DNA of 64,000 nucleotides from Marinomonas sp. TW1 (GCF_001625355.1 NZ_JSEE01000001.1:265621-329620); one strand, 5' to 3'; numbered from the stretch's first letter, positions 57,175 to 64,000 are shown. Numbers and translations are program-made. The notes: generated from the letters alone by a model not told the origin.

Positions 57175-57675
57175 ATGATTGAATTTCAAAGTTTAATGCG
57201 CGCTATCCACAAGAGCGTTAAGGATGCCGCCAAATCCGTTGAAGGTGAAACCATCGATTTCATCAAACGCTTTTTTGATGAGGAAGAAAGAGACGACCCA
57301 AAAGATCCACACAATAAGGAACCTGTGTTGCGTCCCAAAACCTGCGCGATGGAGTTCCCCAGTCGTACTGCGGATGGCATTGAAAATGTCACGGCTGAAA
57401 TCCCCATTTTAGCACTTTGTCCTATTTCTTCTCCTCGCATCACCGAAGTGAAGTTCTCAACAGAATTGGAAGTGACCACCAGTAAAGACGATAAACTCAT
57501 GGTGTCTTTCCCTGATCCTAATAAGAAACGAAACTTTATCGGAGGAAATAAAGACAGCTCTGACTCAGCCAACACCAAAATCGAAATCACCTTAACGGGA
57601 AGCGAGCCACCAGAAGGTTTAAAACGCCTCATCGAAGGTTATGAGCGCACCTTAAGAGCACAAATCCCAGGCTAA
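57175..57675 (+). CDS. Divergent DUF2589-like protein
   Basis: A 166-residue protein. The N-terminal amphipathic helix (MRAIHKSVKDAAKSVEGE) and acidic linker differ from its neighbours, but TAEIPILALCPISSPRITEV aligns with the paralogs' PLLTLIPLNSLAVDDV strand pair. The C-terminal PPEGLKRLIEGYERTL parallels PLPTGVTTIINAF. So it appears to be a third, diverged member of the same fold. AAGG precedes ATG 57175. Gap 33 bp to the next gene. Confidence 0.7.
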   Translation: MIEFQSLMRAIHKSVKDAAKSVEGETIDFIKRFFDEEERDDPKDPHNKEPVLRPKTCAMEFPSRTADGIENVTAEIPILALCPISSPRITEVKFSTELEVTTSKDDKLMVSFPDPNKKRNFIGGNKDSSDSANTKIEITLTGSEPPEGLKRLIEGYERTLRAQIPG

Positions 57676-57708
57676 ATCAGCTTAATGGATGATTAAAAGG
57701 AACACCCA

Positions 57709-58311
57709 ATGGCCACTAAAAGTATCGCAAATCAATTTTCTGGACTGCCGATGAAAGCACTCATCGGTGCGCCCTTAAAAGCCGCCACCGATGCCAATGC
57801 AATGATTGCGCAATCTCAAACACAGTTCATCATCTCCAATTGCTTTGAAAAGACTTCTGAGGAAAGTGACGACTTACGTCCAGTGATGATTAAATTTCAA
57901 TTAGAGAGGCAGGTACTGACATCACAAGGTACCCCCCGTGCAAATCCGATTAAAATGGACTTTGCTATCCCATTAATGACATTAATTCCGATTAATTCAT
58001 TGGCGATTGAGACGCTGAAAATTTCATTTCAAATGGAAGTCAAAAGCTCTCGGGAATTTACCAAAGAGACCTCAACAGAACGCAAACAACGCTCTATCAG
58101 CAAAGGCATGACAGACGCTTATAAATCTCATGAGTTTGATACCGAACTACATGGTACTTTGTCTAGCAAAGGGAAAGACTCTGGGAATTCTTCTGCAGGC
58201 GCTAATTACGAAGTCAGTCTTACCGCAGGGCAATTACCACTGCCCAAAGGCATGACAGCGATTTTAGACATATTCACCAAAAACTTAGCCCCACTTCCAT
58301 CAAAAGATTAA
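57709..58311 (+). CDS. DUF2589-family protein, paralog 2
   Basis: A 200-residue paralog of the first gene: QFSGLPMKALIGAPLKAATDAN at the N-terminus is nearly identical. The core MDFAIPLMTLIPINSLAIETL, MEVKSS and terminal AGQLPLPKGMTAILDIFTKNL are conserved, with a diverged middle. AAAGGA precedes ATG. The first and third genes flank the diverged second, suggesting a hetero-oligomeric assembly (inference). Confidence 0.82.
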   Translation: MATKSIANQFSGLPMKALIGAPLKAATDANAMIAQSQTQFIISNCFEKTSEESDDLRPVMIKFQLERQVLTSQGTPRANPIKMDFAIPLMTLIPINSLAIETLKISFQMEVKSSREFTKETSTERKQRSISKGMTDAYKSHEFDTELHGTLSSKGKDSGNSSAGANYEVSLTAGQLPLPKGMTAILDIFTKNLAPLPSKD

Positions 58312-58336
58312 CATCACCTTAATAAGGAGAAACAAG

Positions 58337-58555
58337 ATGAGTGTTAAAACTGAAATCAATTGCCCAGATTGCCAATCCCCTATTGTTATTGAATCCAATT
58401 TACTGCTAGCGGGGCAAAGCTTTAAGTGTTCCAACCCTCAATGTCACACCTCTATTTCCCTTTCTTTCTCGGAAACACAAAAGGTGGCTCAGGCATTCAA
58501 TAAGTTTGAAGAAATCCGTCAGGATGCGGTAGAGCAAGCACAACACGTCTCATAA
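58337..58555 (+). CDS. Zinc-ribbon small protein of the DUF2589 operon
   Basis: A 72-residue protein with a CxxC...CxxxxC zinc ribbon (CPDCQSPI ... KCSNPQCH) at residues about 9-36 and a C-terminal amphipathic helix (about 48-70). TAAGGAG lies before ATG. It is fourth gene of the operon, 25 bp after paralog 2. It could be an adaptor or assembly factor for the DUF2589 proteins; not recognised otherwise. Confidence 0.75.
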   Translation: MSVKTEINCPDCQSPIVIESNLLLAGQSFKCSNPQCHTSISLSFSETQKVAQAFNKFEEIRQDAVEQAQHVS

Positions 58556-58568
58556 AACACAAACGATG

Positions 58569-58604
58569 AGTAACAATTCGACTCAGCGCGAATTGTTACT
58601 TGTT
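58569..58604 (+). terminator. Terminator of the DUF2589 operon
   Basis: Perfect 12-bp arms AGTAACAATTCG / CGAATTGTTACT with an 8-nt loop, 14 bp after the zinc-ribbon stop. The downstream TGTTCCTTCT is only moderately T-rich. Confidence 0.65.
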
Positions 58605-58734
58605 CCTTCTGTAAAGATTTCACATTGATCCTGCCATAACAATCAGTTACATTAATTTACAAATCATTTACCTTGCTGGAAATGGTTGATCAAGCTATCC
58701 CCAAACCCAATATGATATTTGAAAGGAATTCGCT

Positions 58735-59061
58735 GTGACTAAATTACATAAGTCTTTAGCTTTTGGACTGACCCTAGTTTTGGCTGGCCTTGCGACGTCA
58801 GCAAACGCCATCGAAAACAGAAAAACTTTATGTGTCCATGATAATGAAAACCGCGTGATTGAAGTGGTTTACCCAGAAGGTAATCGTCTACCTTGTGAAG
58901 TTCAGTACACTAAAGCGGGAAACACTAAGACACTTTGGAACGCTAAAAATAAAGCAGGATACTGTGAAAATAAAGCGGCCGAATTTGTCGAAAAGCAAAT
59001 CGCCTGGGGCTGGTCTTGTGATTTAGTGGAAGACATGAAAGAAGAACTCACAGCACAATAA
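58735..59061 (+). CDS. Small secreted Cys-containing protein
   Basis: A 108-residue protein starting at GTG (AAGGA 7 bp upstream). A Sec signal peptide (SLAFGLTLVLAGLATSANA) is followed by four Cys in TLCVHD, RLPCEVQY, GYCENKA and WSCDLV, likely two disulfides. The pattern PCEVQYTKAGNTKTLWNAKNKAGYC recurs in uncharacterised gammaproteobacterial proteins (from memory). It has its own terminator. Function unknown. Confidence 0.75.
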   Translation: MTKLHKSLAFGLTLVLAGLATSANAIENRKTLCVHDNENRVIEVVYPEGNRLPCEVQYTKAGNTKTLWNAKNKAGYCENKAAEFVEKQIAWGWSCDLVEDMKEELTAQ

Positions 59062-59082
59062 GCCATTCTTTGTGAATAGCAG

Positions 59083-59108
59083 GGCCAGCAGACACGCTGG
59101 CCTTTTTT
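59083..59108 (+). terminator. Terminator after secreted Cys protein gene
   Basis: GGCCAGC / GCTGGCC with a 6-nt loop and six T. Confidence 0.88.
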
Positions 59109-59227
59109 ATATCTTCGCATCACTTTCGCTCTGCTCAAATAGACACTCTTCCCTTCTCAAGGTTAAGCCTCTCCATACTAGCCAGACACTTCATCGCCGT
59201 CACATTCAATAGGCTTTTTTGACGATG

Positions 59228-59275
59228 AATTACTCCGTTCATTACACCGTAAATTACTCCATTAATTACACCGCA
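59228..59275. repeat. 24-bp tandem duplication upstream of 59356 gene
   Basis: AATTACTCCGTTCATTACAC (plus CGTA) at 59228-59251 is followed directly by AATTACTCCATTAATTACAC (plus CGCA) at 59252-59275, 21 of 24 positions identical. It ends against the CAATCCCCCT box. Confidence 0.8.
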
Positions 59276-59316
59276 ATCCCCCTAACTTTGACCAAGAGAG
59301 TCCACATCATTTACTA
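59274..59316 (+). promoter_or_regulatory. CAATCCCCCT box and promoter of 59356 gene
   Basis: CAATCCCCCTAACTTTGACC then AAG (59274-59296), the same word as at 56227 with one extra base. TTGACC (59288-59293), 17-bp spacer, TTACTA (59311-59316). Confidence 0.6.
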
Positions 59317-59355
59317 GACAATAAACAGACATCAAAGCAATTTTGGAGAATATTT

Positions 59356-59994
59356 ATGGGCAAGAATTTTACAGACAAATCACAAATTTCTCAGGACGAT
59401 AAGGGAATCTGTGGTTTCACGCACATGATTCAGTTATTGATCGACAACAACAAAATGACACTGGAGGACTTCGAACGACTTTACGGCAGTAGCACCAATT
59501 TTGCTGAACATTGGCTCAGAACACAGATCGAGCACGATCGCTTAATTGGTACAGATAAAGTGGCCACCGCACTGAATCAATCGCTCAATTTTACGGGGGA
59601 CTTTGGTGGTGAATACAGTAACATCACACTCGAGGAATTATTAGGCGTAACCCATTGGGATTGGACGAACCGTCCTGGTTTTGGGCTGGTTCCCGAAGCC
59701 ATCTGTGACTACTTAGAACGTAAATATCGCCTCCCAATGATGATTCAAATTTTCAATCGATATCCCACCATTGACGAGCTTTGGAGCAATACCACCAAGC
59801 ACCTAGGAGAAGGCATTTATGGCATCATGAAAGCACAAGGTGCCGGCCCTCAAAAAGACCAAATTCAACACTATGTATACATCGACAAAAAAGGTGAGTT
59901 AATGACTTGGACAGAAACCGGCGATGCGGCAAAACGAAAAATTAAAGCCAATGGTTTTGAACACGTTGTCGTTCGACTCTTCCCTAAAAAATAA
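59356..59994 (+). CDS. Uncharacterised protein with papain-like Cys/His layout
   Basis: A 212-residue soluble protein without a signal peptide. I do not recognise a named family. An N-terminal GICGFTHMIQLL (Cys about 19) opens a helix, and near the C-terminus QHYVYIDKKGELMTWTETGD supplies a His at a strand start with Asp/Trp/Thr downstream. That order, Cys at a helix start then His-strand then Asp/Asn, is the papain-like arrangement. The same promoter box as the DUF2589 operon links them. It could be a protease, transglutaminase-like effector or inactive relative. Confidence 0.65.
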   Translation: MGKNFTDKSQISQDDKGICGFTHMIQLLIDNNKMTLEDFERLYGSSTNFAEHWLRTQIEHDRLIGTDKVATALNQSLNFTGDFGGEYSNITLEELLGVTHWDWTNRPGFGLVPEAICDYLERKYRLPMMIQIFNRYPTIDELWSNTTKHLGEGIYGIMKAQGAGPQKDQIQHYVYIDKKGELMTWTETGDAAKRKIKANGFEHVVVRLFPKK

Positions 59995-60031
59995 CCAGAA
60001 CACTCAGGGGAAACGCCACTCCCTCTATTCA

Positions 60032-60066
60032 CAAGCCCACTTACTTCGTATCAATAAGTGGGTTTG
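60032..60066. terminator. Bidirectional terminator between 59356 gene and uraD
   Basis: CAAGCCCACTTA / TAAGTGGGTTTG (one G-U) with an 11-nt loop between convergent genes. Confidence 0.75.
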
Positions 60067-60081
60067 TTACCTTGAAAATAC

Positions 60082-60603
60082 CTAAAACTCGGCCAATCGA
60101 AACCCAGCTATTTTATGAACTTCCTGCATCGCGCGATCAAATTCGGTTCGCCAATCATTTGGGCTTCTTTCAATAAACCCAGCCAAAATTTGTGCCTTCG
60201 TCGCCCCTTTTACCGCCATAATAAAAGGAAAGCCAAAGCGGCTGTGATAGGCATCATTCAGTTGCAAAAAGTGGGCTAACTCATCTTCACTGCATTGATC
60301 TAATCCTGCGCCAGCTTGTTCCGATTTAGAGGCATCCGTCAGCTCACCTGAAAGAGACGCTTTACCTGCGAGATCTGGATGTGCTCTGAGTAAGATTAAT
60401 TTCTCCTCCTCTGTACTGGCATTCACAATGCCTCGCATCGCCTGCTGAATTTTCGACATATCATCATAAGAACCCGCTGGATGCTGCGATTTAAGTCGCC
60501 AAAGCTGCTCCGCAACCCAAGAGGAATGTTCATAAATACTACCAAGTAGTGTTACGAATTCCATTTCATCTGTGGTCGTTAGTACGGCTTCTCGCTTAGA
60601 CAT
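60082..60603 (-). CDS. uraD: OHCU decarboxylase
   Basis: Decarboxylates 2-oxo-4-hydroxy-4-carboxy-5-ureidoimidazoline to S-allantoin, the last urate-to-allantoin step. Start ATG 60603 (MSKREAVL) has GGAG 7 bp upstream; the longer frame upstream is rejected. It has 173 residues, with LLRAHPDLAGKASLSGELT (catalytic His), ASKSEQAGAGLDQCSEDE and SRFGFPFIMAVKGATKAQIL, all typical. It is divergent from uraH. Confidence 0.95.
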   Translation of the reverse strand: MSKREAVLTTTDEMEFVTLLGSIYEHSSWVAEQLWRLKSQHPAGSYDDMSKIQQAMRGIVNASTEEEKLILLRAHPDLAGKASLSGELTDASKSEQAGAGLDQCSEDELAHFLQLNDAYHSRFGFPFIMAVKGATKAQILAGFIERSPNDWRTEFDRAMQEVHKIAGFRLAEF

Positions 60604-60670
60604 TTCATTTCTCCAACCGCCCACCACAAAAAGACGTGATAGGAACATCGTTTAAAAACCATAAAACATA

Positions 60671-60685
60671 TGGCACATTTATTGA
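60671..60685 (+). promoter_or_regulatory. Sigma-54-like promoter of uraH
   Basis: TGGCACATTTATTGA: identical to the hpxO promoter over 14 bases, but the -12 pair is GA instead of GC. Predicted start about 60697, 89 bp upstream of uraH. Confidence 0.55.
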
Positions 60686-60690
60686 CTACT

Positions 60691-60708
60691 ATGAAACAAT
60701 GCTTTCAT
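60691..60708. promoter_or_regulatory. ATGAAA / TTTCAT inverted repeat at uraH start of transcription
   Basis: ATGAAACAATGCTTTCAT; 6-bp arms, 6-bp spacer, overlapping the predicted transcription start. Compare the 8-bp version before the ABC importer (44246). Confidence 0.45.
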
Positions 60709-60785
60709 CATCATTTCAACCAGTGGACGTTTGATCTGCAAAAAATAGGCTAACTTCACCTATTGAACTTTATTGAGGAGACAAA

Positions 60786-61142
60786 ATGGGCTATCTCACA
60801 ACACACATTCTAGACACCACAAAAGGCATCGCGGCAGCCGGAGTCAACATACAATTATTTCGACATAATCATCATGGTCAAAAAGAGCTAATTCATTCTA
60901 CGACATCCAACGCCGATGGGCGCTGTGATGCGCCACTACTAGACAAGCAAGACTTTGTCTGCGGAGTGTATGAACTGGAATTTGCCATAGAAGACTATTT
61001 TTTACAGCAAGGTGTTCCATTGCCTAGCCCAAGCTTTTTAAACGTCGTCAATATTCGTTTTGGCATCAGTGACGACTCTTCGCACTATCACATTCCATTG
61101 CTGGTTTCGCCTTATTCTTACAGCACGTATCGCGGTAGCTAG
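60786..61142 (+). CDS. uraH: 5-hydroxyisourate hydrolase
   Basis: A transthyretin-like enzyme that hydrolyses 5-hydroxyisourate to OHCU. It has 118 residues: N-terminal LTTHILDTTKGIAAAGVNI (His), the SNADGRCDAPLL Arg segment, HYHIPLLVSPYSYSTYRGS at the C-terminus with the family-defining YRGS. GAGGAG precedes ATG 60786. It precedes hpxO, which supplies its substrate, but is separated by its own terminator. Confidence 0.96.
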   Translation: MGYLTTHILDTTKGIAAAGVNIQLFRHNHHGQKELIHSTTSNADGRCDAPLLDKQDFVCGVYELEFAIEDYFLQQGVPLPSPSFLNVVNIRFGISDDSSHYHIPLLVSPYSYSTYRGS

Positions 61143-61220
61143 TACGATTTACCCCCGCTCCATCGCACCAAGAAAAGGCATCCGCACCAAGTTAACTCAC
61201 AACTTTCATCCTTCTACATA

Positions 61221-61250
61221 AAATGACTCACTCTGGTGAGTCATTTTTTT
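61221..61250 (+). terminator. Terminator after uraH
   Basis: Perfect 11-bp arms AAATGACTCAC / GTGAGTCATTT, TCTG loop, T-run. Confidence 0.9.
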
Positions 61251-61332
61251 GTCCACTTGTTCAACAAACGCTTTCACTCAAAGCCAATAAAACAAAGGTT
61301 TCACAAATTATTTTTTGGGATCATTTGTTTCG

Positions 61333-61347
61333 TGGCACATTTATTGC
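61333..61347 (+). promoter_or_regulatory. Sigma-54 promoter of hpxO
   Basis: TGGCACATTTATTGC, an exact match to the RpoN consensus TGGCAC-N5-TTGC. Predicted start about 61359, 64 bp upstream of hpxO. GTTTCAC (61298) and TGTTTCG (61326) half-sites lie just upstream. Confidence 0.82.
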
Positions 61348-61422
61348 GACTAAATACTGCAATAAGCGATTCAAATTAGACAAACAATCAACATCTGTAT
61401 TTAGCAATGAGGTAATAACAAG

Positions 61423-62577
61423 ATGAAAGCATTGATCATTGGCGCTGGTATCGGTGGTATGTCCGCTGCAGCGGCTCTTAAACAACAAGGTATTGAATGT
61501 GACATCTTTGAAGCCGTAAAAGAAATTAAACCGGTCGGAGCCGCACTGTCTATTTGGTCAAATGGCGTCAAATGCATGAATCATCTCGGCATGGGCCACA
61601 TCATGGATCAACTGGGTGGCCCCATGCATTATTTAGCCTACCAGGATGGCCTAACAGGTACGGTTATGACGCAATTTAGCTTAACGCCATTAGTCGAAGC
61701 GGTGGGTGAACGCCCTTGCCCAGTGTCTCGCGCCGATCTACAAAGCCAAATGATCGATTGGTGGGGCAAAGAGAAAATTCAATTCGGCAAACGCATTGAG
61801 TCCGTTGAACAATCAGCGAATGGTGTGACCGCCTACTTCACCGATGGCACACAAGTCTCCGGTGACGTCATGATTGCCGCCGACGGTACGCACTCAAAAG
61901 TGCGCGCTCATGTCTTAGGCTATGATACAGAACGCCGTTATGCGGGTTACGTTAACTGGAATGGCTTGGTGGACATAGACGAAGACATTGCACCAGCAAA
62001 CCAATGGACAACCTTTGTTGGCGAAGGCAAACGCGTCTCCATTATGCCAATCGCCGATGGACGTTTTTATTTCTTCTTCGATGTGCCACTACCAAAAGGG
62101 CTCGATGAAGACAAAAACAGCGTTAAGCAAGATTTAGCAGGATACTTCGCAGGTTGGGCTGAGCCAGTGCAAAAACTGATCGCGGCAATCGATCCTGACA
62201 CCACTAATCGCATCGAAATTCATGACATCGAACCTTTCGACACTTTAGTAAAAGAGAAAATTGCCCTACTGGGCGACTCAGCACACAGCACCACACCGGA
62301 CATAGGTCAAGGCGGCTGCTCCGCACTAGAAGACGCCGTAGTGTTGGGCCAATGCTTCGCCAAAAACACAGACATAGAAGCCGCTTTGCTCGACTATCAA
62401 TCCGAACGCCGATTCCGCGTAAAAGATCTGGTTCTAAAAGCTCGTAAACGCTGTGATGTTACTCATGGAAAAAACATGCAGGAAACCCAAGCTTGGTACG
62501 ATGAATTACGCCAAGAAAAAGGTGACAACATCATCGAAGGTTTACGCAATACCATAGTCGGTGGGCCACTGGCCTAG
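61423..62577 (+). CDS. hpxO: FAD-dependent urate hydroxylase HpxO
   Basis: Converts urate to 5-hydroxyisourate using NADH, FAD and O2, in place of cofactor-free uricase. It has 384 residues. Motifs: FAD GxGxxG at LIIGAGIGGMSAAAAL, DG motif IAADGTHSKVRAHVLG, and GD motif LLGDSAHSTTPDIGQGG. The long stretch around RYAGYVNWNGLVDID and EGKRVSIMP resembles Klebsiella HpxO closely. Regulated by a strong sigma-54 promoter. It is monocistronic. Confidence 0.95.
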   Translation: MKALIIGAGIGGMSAAAALKQQGIECDIFEAVKEIKPVGAALSIWSNGVKCMNHLGMGHIMDQLGGPMHYLAYQDGLTGTVMTQFSLTPLVEAVGERPCPVSRADLQSQMIDWWGKEKIQFGKRIESVEQSANGVTAYFTDGTQVSGDVMIAADGTHSKVRAHVLGYDTERRYAGYVNWNGLVDIDEDIAPANQWTTFVGEGKRVSIMPIADGRFYFFFDVPLPKGLDEDKNSVKQDLAGYFAGWAEPVQKLIAAIDPDTTNRIEIHDIEPFDTLVKEKIALLGDSAHSTTPDIGQGGCSALEDAVVLGQCFAKNTDIEAALLDYQSERRFRVKDLVLKARKRCDVTHGKNMQETQAWYDELRQEKGDNIIEGLRNTIVGGPLA

Positions 62578-62620
62578 CTCAGCCCTATAACCTCCCCCAG
62601 TATGCTTGCTGGTTTGTTTT

Positions 62621-62656
62621 CCCGCTCATAGTGACTACTGTGAGTGGGCTTTTTTT
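62621..62656 (+). terminator. Terminator after hpxO
   Basis: CCCGCTCA / TGAGTGGG (one G-U) with inner AGT/ACT pairing, then seven T. Confidence 0.82.
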
Positions 62657-62839
62657 AACCAATAACACTCCCCATTAATCCTGTCGCAAATTTGCCTTTC
62701 ATTACCCGATTAGTAAATAATGATTCTTTCATGTTTGTTTAGGGAAGTTGCTCACAAAGCATCAGTCCGAAAAGAACACAATAACAACAAATGTTCGCTC
62801 AGCAGAAACTACCTTTCTGCCCCAAAAGGACGGTAATAA

Positions 62840-63817
62840 ATGTCACTCACTGACTTATCAAAAGTGCAAACAGTTCGTCTCAGTAATCGCCAGATCACCG
62901 TTGATATATTAACGCTTGGCGCGAGTCTTCAAGCCGTCTATTTAAAAGGCTATCAACACTCCATGGTGCTCGGTTCTCAGCAAGTTGCAGATTACTTAGG
63001 CCCATGTCGATATTTTGGCGCCATCGTAGGGCGAGTAGCGAATCGAATTGCCAATAGTCAGGCAAAAATTGGGGATCATCTTTATCAACTCACTCCCTCT
63101 TCCCCTAGCCCACACCAATTACACGGCGGTCCAAATGGGACCGATTGCAAAAACTGGCAGATCATCAAACAATCCGATGACAGGGTCACCCTTCAAGTCA
63201 CTCTACAAGATAAAGAGATGGGATTCCCTGGTCAGCTCATCATTGCGGTCACGTACCAACTACTGGAACAAGGCTTGGAAATGAAGATACAAGCCTCAAG
63301 CAACCAACTTACCTTATGCAACCTAGCCGGCCACAGCTACTTTAATCTAGATGGCCATGGCTCTATTCTGGACCACAAACTTTGCGTCCATGCAGACCAT
63401 TATCTCCCTGTCGATCAAGACCTAATCCCGACCGGCGAAGTCAGCCCCACCGCTGGCAGTCAATTCGACTTCACTCATCTACGTACAATCGGTCGCGACG
63501 ATTACCCCGGCCTTGATACCAACTTTTGCTTGTCTTTGGCCCCAAGATCGATCCAAAAAGTCGCGACGCTTAAAGCCCCGTTGACAGGCATAGAGCTAGA
63601 ACTGCAAACTACCGAACCGGGTCTTCAAATATACGATGGTCGCCATATCGCCCTACCAGCGAACAACAGCATTAATCAGGTGGCCTTAACAGGCTACTCA
63701 GGCTTGGCGCTTGAAGCGCAACATTGGCCCGATGCGATTCATCATTCCCACTTCCCGCCCATTTTACTGGCCGCAGAAGAAACTTATGAACAAATTACGC
63801 AATACCTCTTTCGCTAG
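62840..63817 (+). CDS. galM: Aldose 1-epimerase
   Basis: A mutarotase interconverting alpha and beta aldoses. It has 325 residues. Catalytic His are in HQLHGGPNG and LAGHSYFNLDGHG, and Glu in ALEAQHWPDAI; GRVANRIANSQ is a typical early motif. AAGGA lies 10 bp before ATG 62840. No sugar operon is visible, so the preferred sugar is unknown; relation to the purine genes is not apparent. Confidence 0.93.
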   Translation: MSLTDLSKVQTVRLSNRQITVDILTLGASLQAVYLKGYQHSMVLGSQQVADYLGPCRYFGAIVGRVANRIANSQAKIGDHLYQLTPSSPSPHQLHGGPNGTDCKNWQIIKQSDDRVTLQVTLQDKEMGFPGQLIIAVTYQLLEQGLEMKIQASSNQLTLCNLAGHSYFNLDGHGSILDHKLCVHADHYLPVDQDLIPTGEVSPTAGSQFDFTHLRTIGRDDYPGLDTNFCLSLAPRSIQKVATLKAPLTGIELELQTTEPGLQIYDGRHIALPANNSINQVALTGYSGLALEAQHWPDAIHHSHFPPILLAAEETYEQITQYLFR

Positions 63818-63904
63818 GTAATGAACACGCTCGACCACCCGCAAAGCACCACAAAAAAGGGGCCAACATTGGCTAACGCTGTTCACTTAAGCGGAACAGT
63901 ATTA

Positions 63905-63923
63905 CGAGATACCGGATATCTCG
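63905..63923. other. Small hairpin downstream of galM
   Basis: CGAGATA / TATCTCG with CCGGA loop, no clear T-tract. Possibly structured RNA or a weak terminator. Confidence 0.3.
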
Positions 63924-63942
63924 TCTTTGATTGCTTTACCAT

Positions 63943-63970
63943 GCGAGGCCGACTAGGCCTCGCTTTCTTT
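63943..63970. terminator. GC-rich hairpin near window end
   Basis: GCGAGGCC / GGCCTCGC with GACTA loop followed by TTTCTTTC. It may end galM transcription, 126 bp after the stop. A frame open from 63823 to the window end reads through this hairpin and so is not called. Confidence 0.5.
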
Positions 63971-64000
63971 CGCTCTAAAAACAAATTACACACCCCAGAC

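Noticed and set aside
56463..58311. R-body (Reb) genes
   Set aside because: The proteins are larger and beta-rich with the DUF2589-like core; the short helical RebB pattern is not present.
63823..64000. Open frame from ATG 63823 to the window end
   Set aside because: It reads straight through two strong hairpins, has no binding site and no recognisable product.

Overview
The window comes from the chromosome of a marine gammaproteobacterium. AT-leaning coding sequence, the order psd / motAB / rsgA / orn / tsaE / amiB / mutL and queA-tgt-yajC-secDF, and a betaine-catabolism module all fit the Oceanospirillales, and Marinomonas would be my first guess. That assignment is inference from gene content; no rRNA or other marker gene is present.

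Layout. (1) 1-16 kb is core genome: 3'-truncated mutL, amiB, tsaE, a TSUP-type exporter, orn, rsgA, motBA, an HDOD protein, psd, secF-secD-yajC, tgt, queA, then tRNA-Leu(CAA) with its own promoter and terminator. (2) 16.6-26.7 kb is variable: two EamA transporters, LysR, small enzymes, GtrA, a pirin, and a two-component system divergent from a polyprenyl-phosphate glycosyltransferase plus an ArnT-like GT39 transferase, probably an envelope-glycan or lipid A modification unit. (3) 26.8-33.8 kb holds glycine betaine catabolism (gbdR-like regulator, gbcB, gbcA), pssA, and a LysR/DUF1127 pair. (4) 33.9-39.2 kb has an orphan lipoprotein, a MmcQ/YjbR protein, a MarR plus Tat-exported Acg-like nitroreductase operon, and a RelE/CopG toxin-antitoxin pair next to palindromic repeats. 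(5) 39.2-48.5 kb is purine catabolism: xdhABC divergent from an ABC importer, a guanine-deaminase-like protein and a 2OG-Fe(II) oxygenase. (6) 48.7-60.0 kb is an accessory block described below. (7) 60.1-62.6 kb resumes purine catabolism (uraD, uraH, hpxO), followed by galM.

How the purine genes work together: guanine -> xanthine (deaminase) -> urate (XdhAB, matured by XdhC) -> 5-hydroxyisourate (HpxO) -> OHCU (UraH) -> allantoin (UraD). Sequences matching the sigma-54 -24/-12 consensus (GG-N10-GC) lie before xdhA, the ABC importer and hpxO, with a near match before uraH. The two purine blocks therefore look like one sigma-54 regulon interrupted by about 11.5 kb of unrelated DNA.

The most novel material is in that interruption. 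One part is a tight four-gene operon: DASS permease, membrane-anchored periplasmic-binding-like protein, HAD phosphatase and a protein with the topology of a prokaryotic ionotropic glutamate receptor. The other part is a regulator fusing a degenerate, GAFTGA-less NtrC-type AAA+ module to an AraC DNA-binding domain. It is followed by an operon of three related DUF2589-type proteins and a zinc-ribbon peptide, a small secreted Cys-rich protein, and a protein with a papain-like Cys/His arrangement. The DUF2589 operon and the papain-like gene share an almost identical 22-23 bp box overlapping a -35-like TTGACC, which suggests co-regulation, plausibly by the AraC fusion protein.
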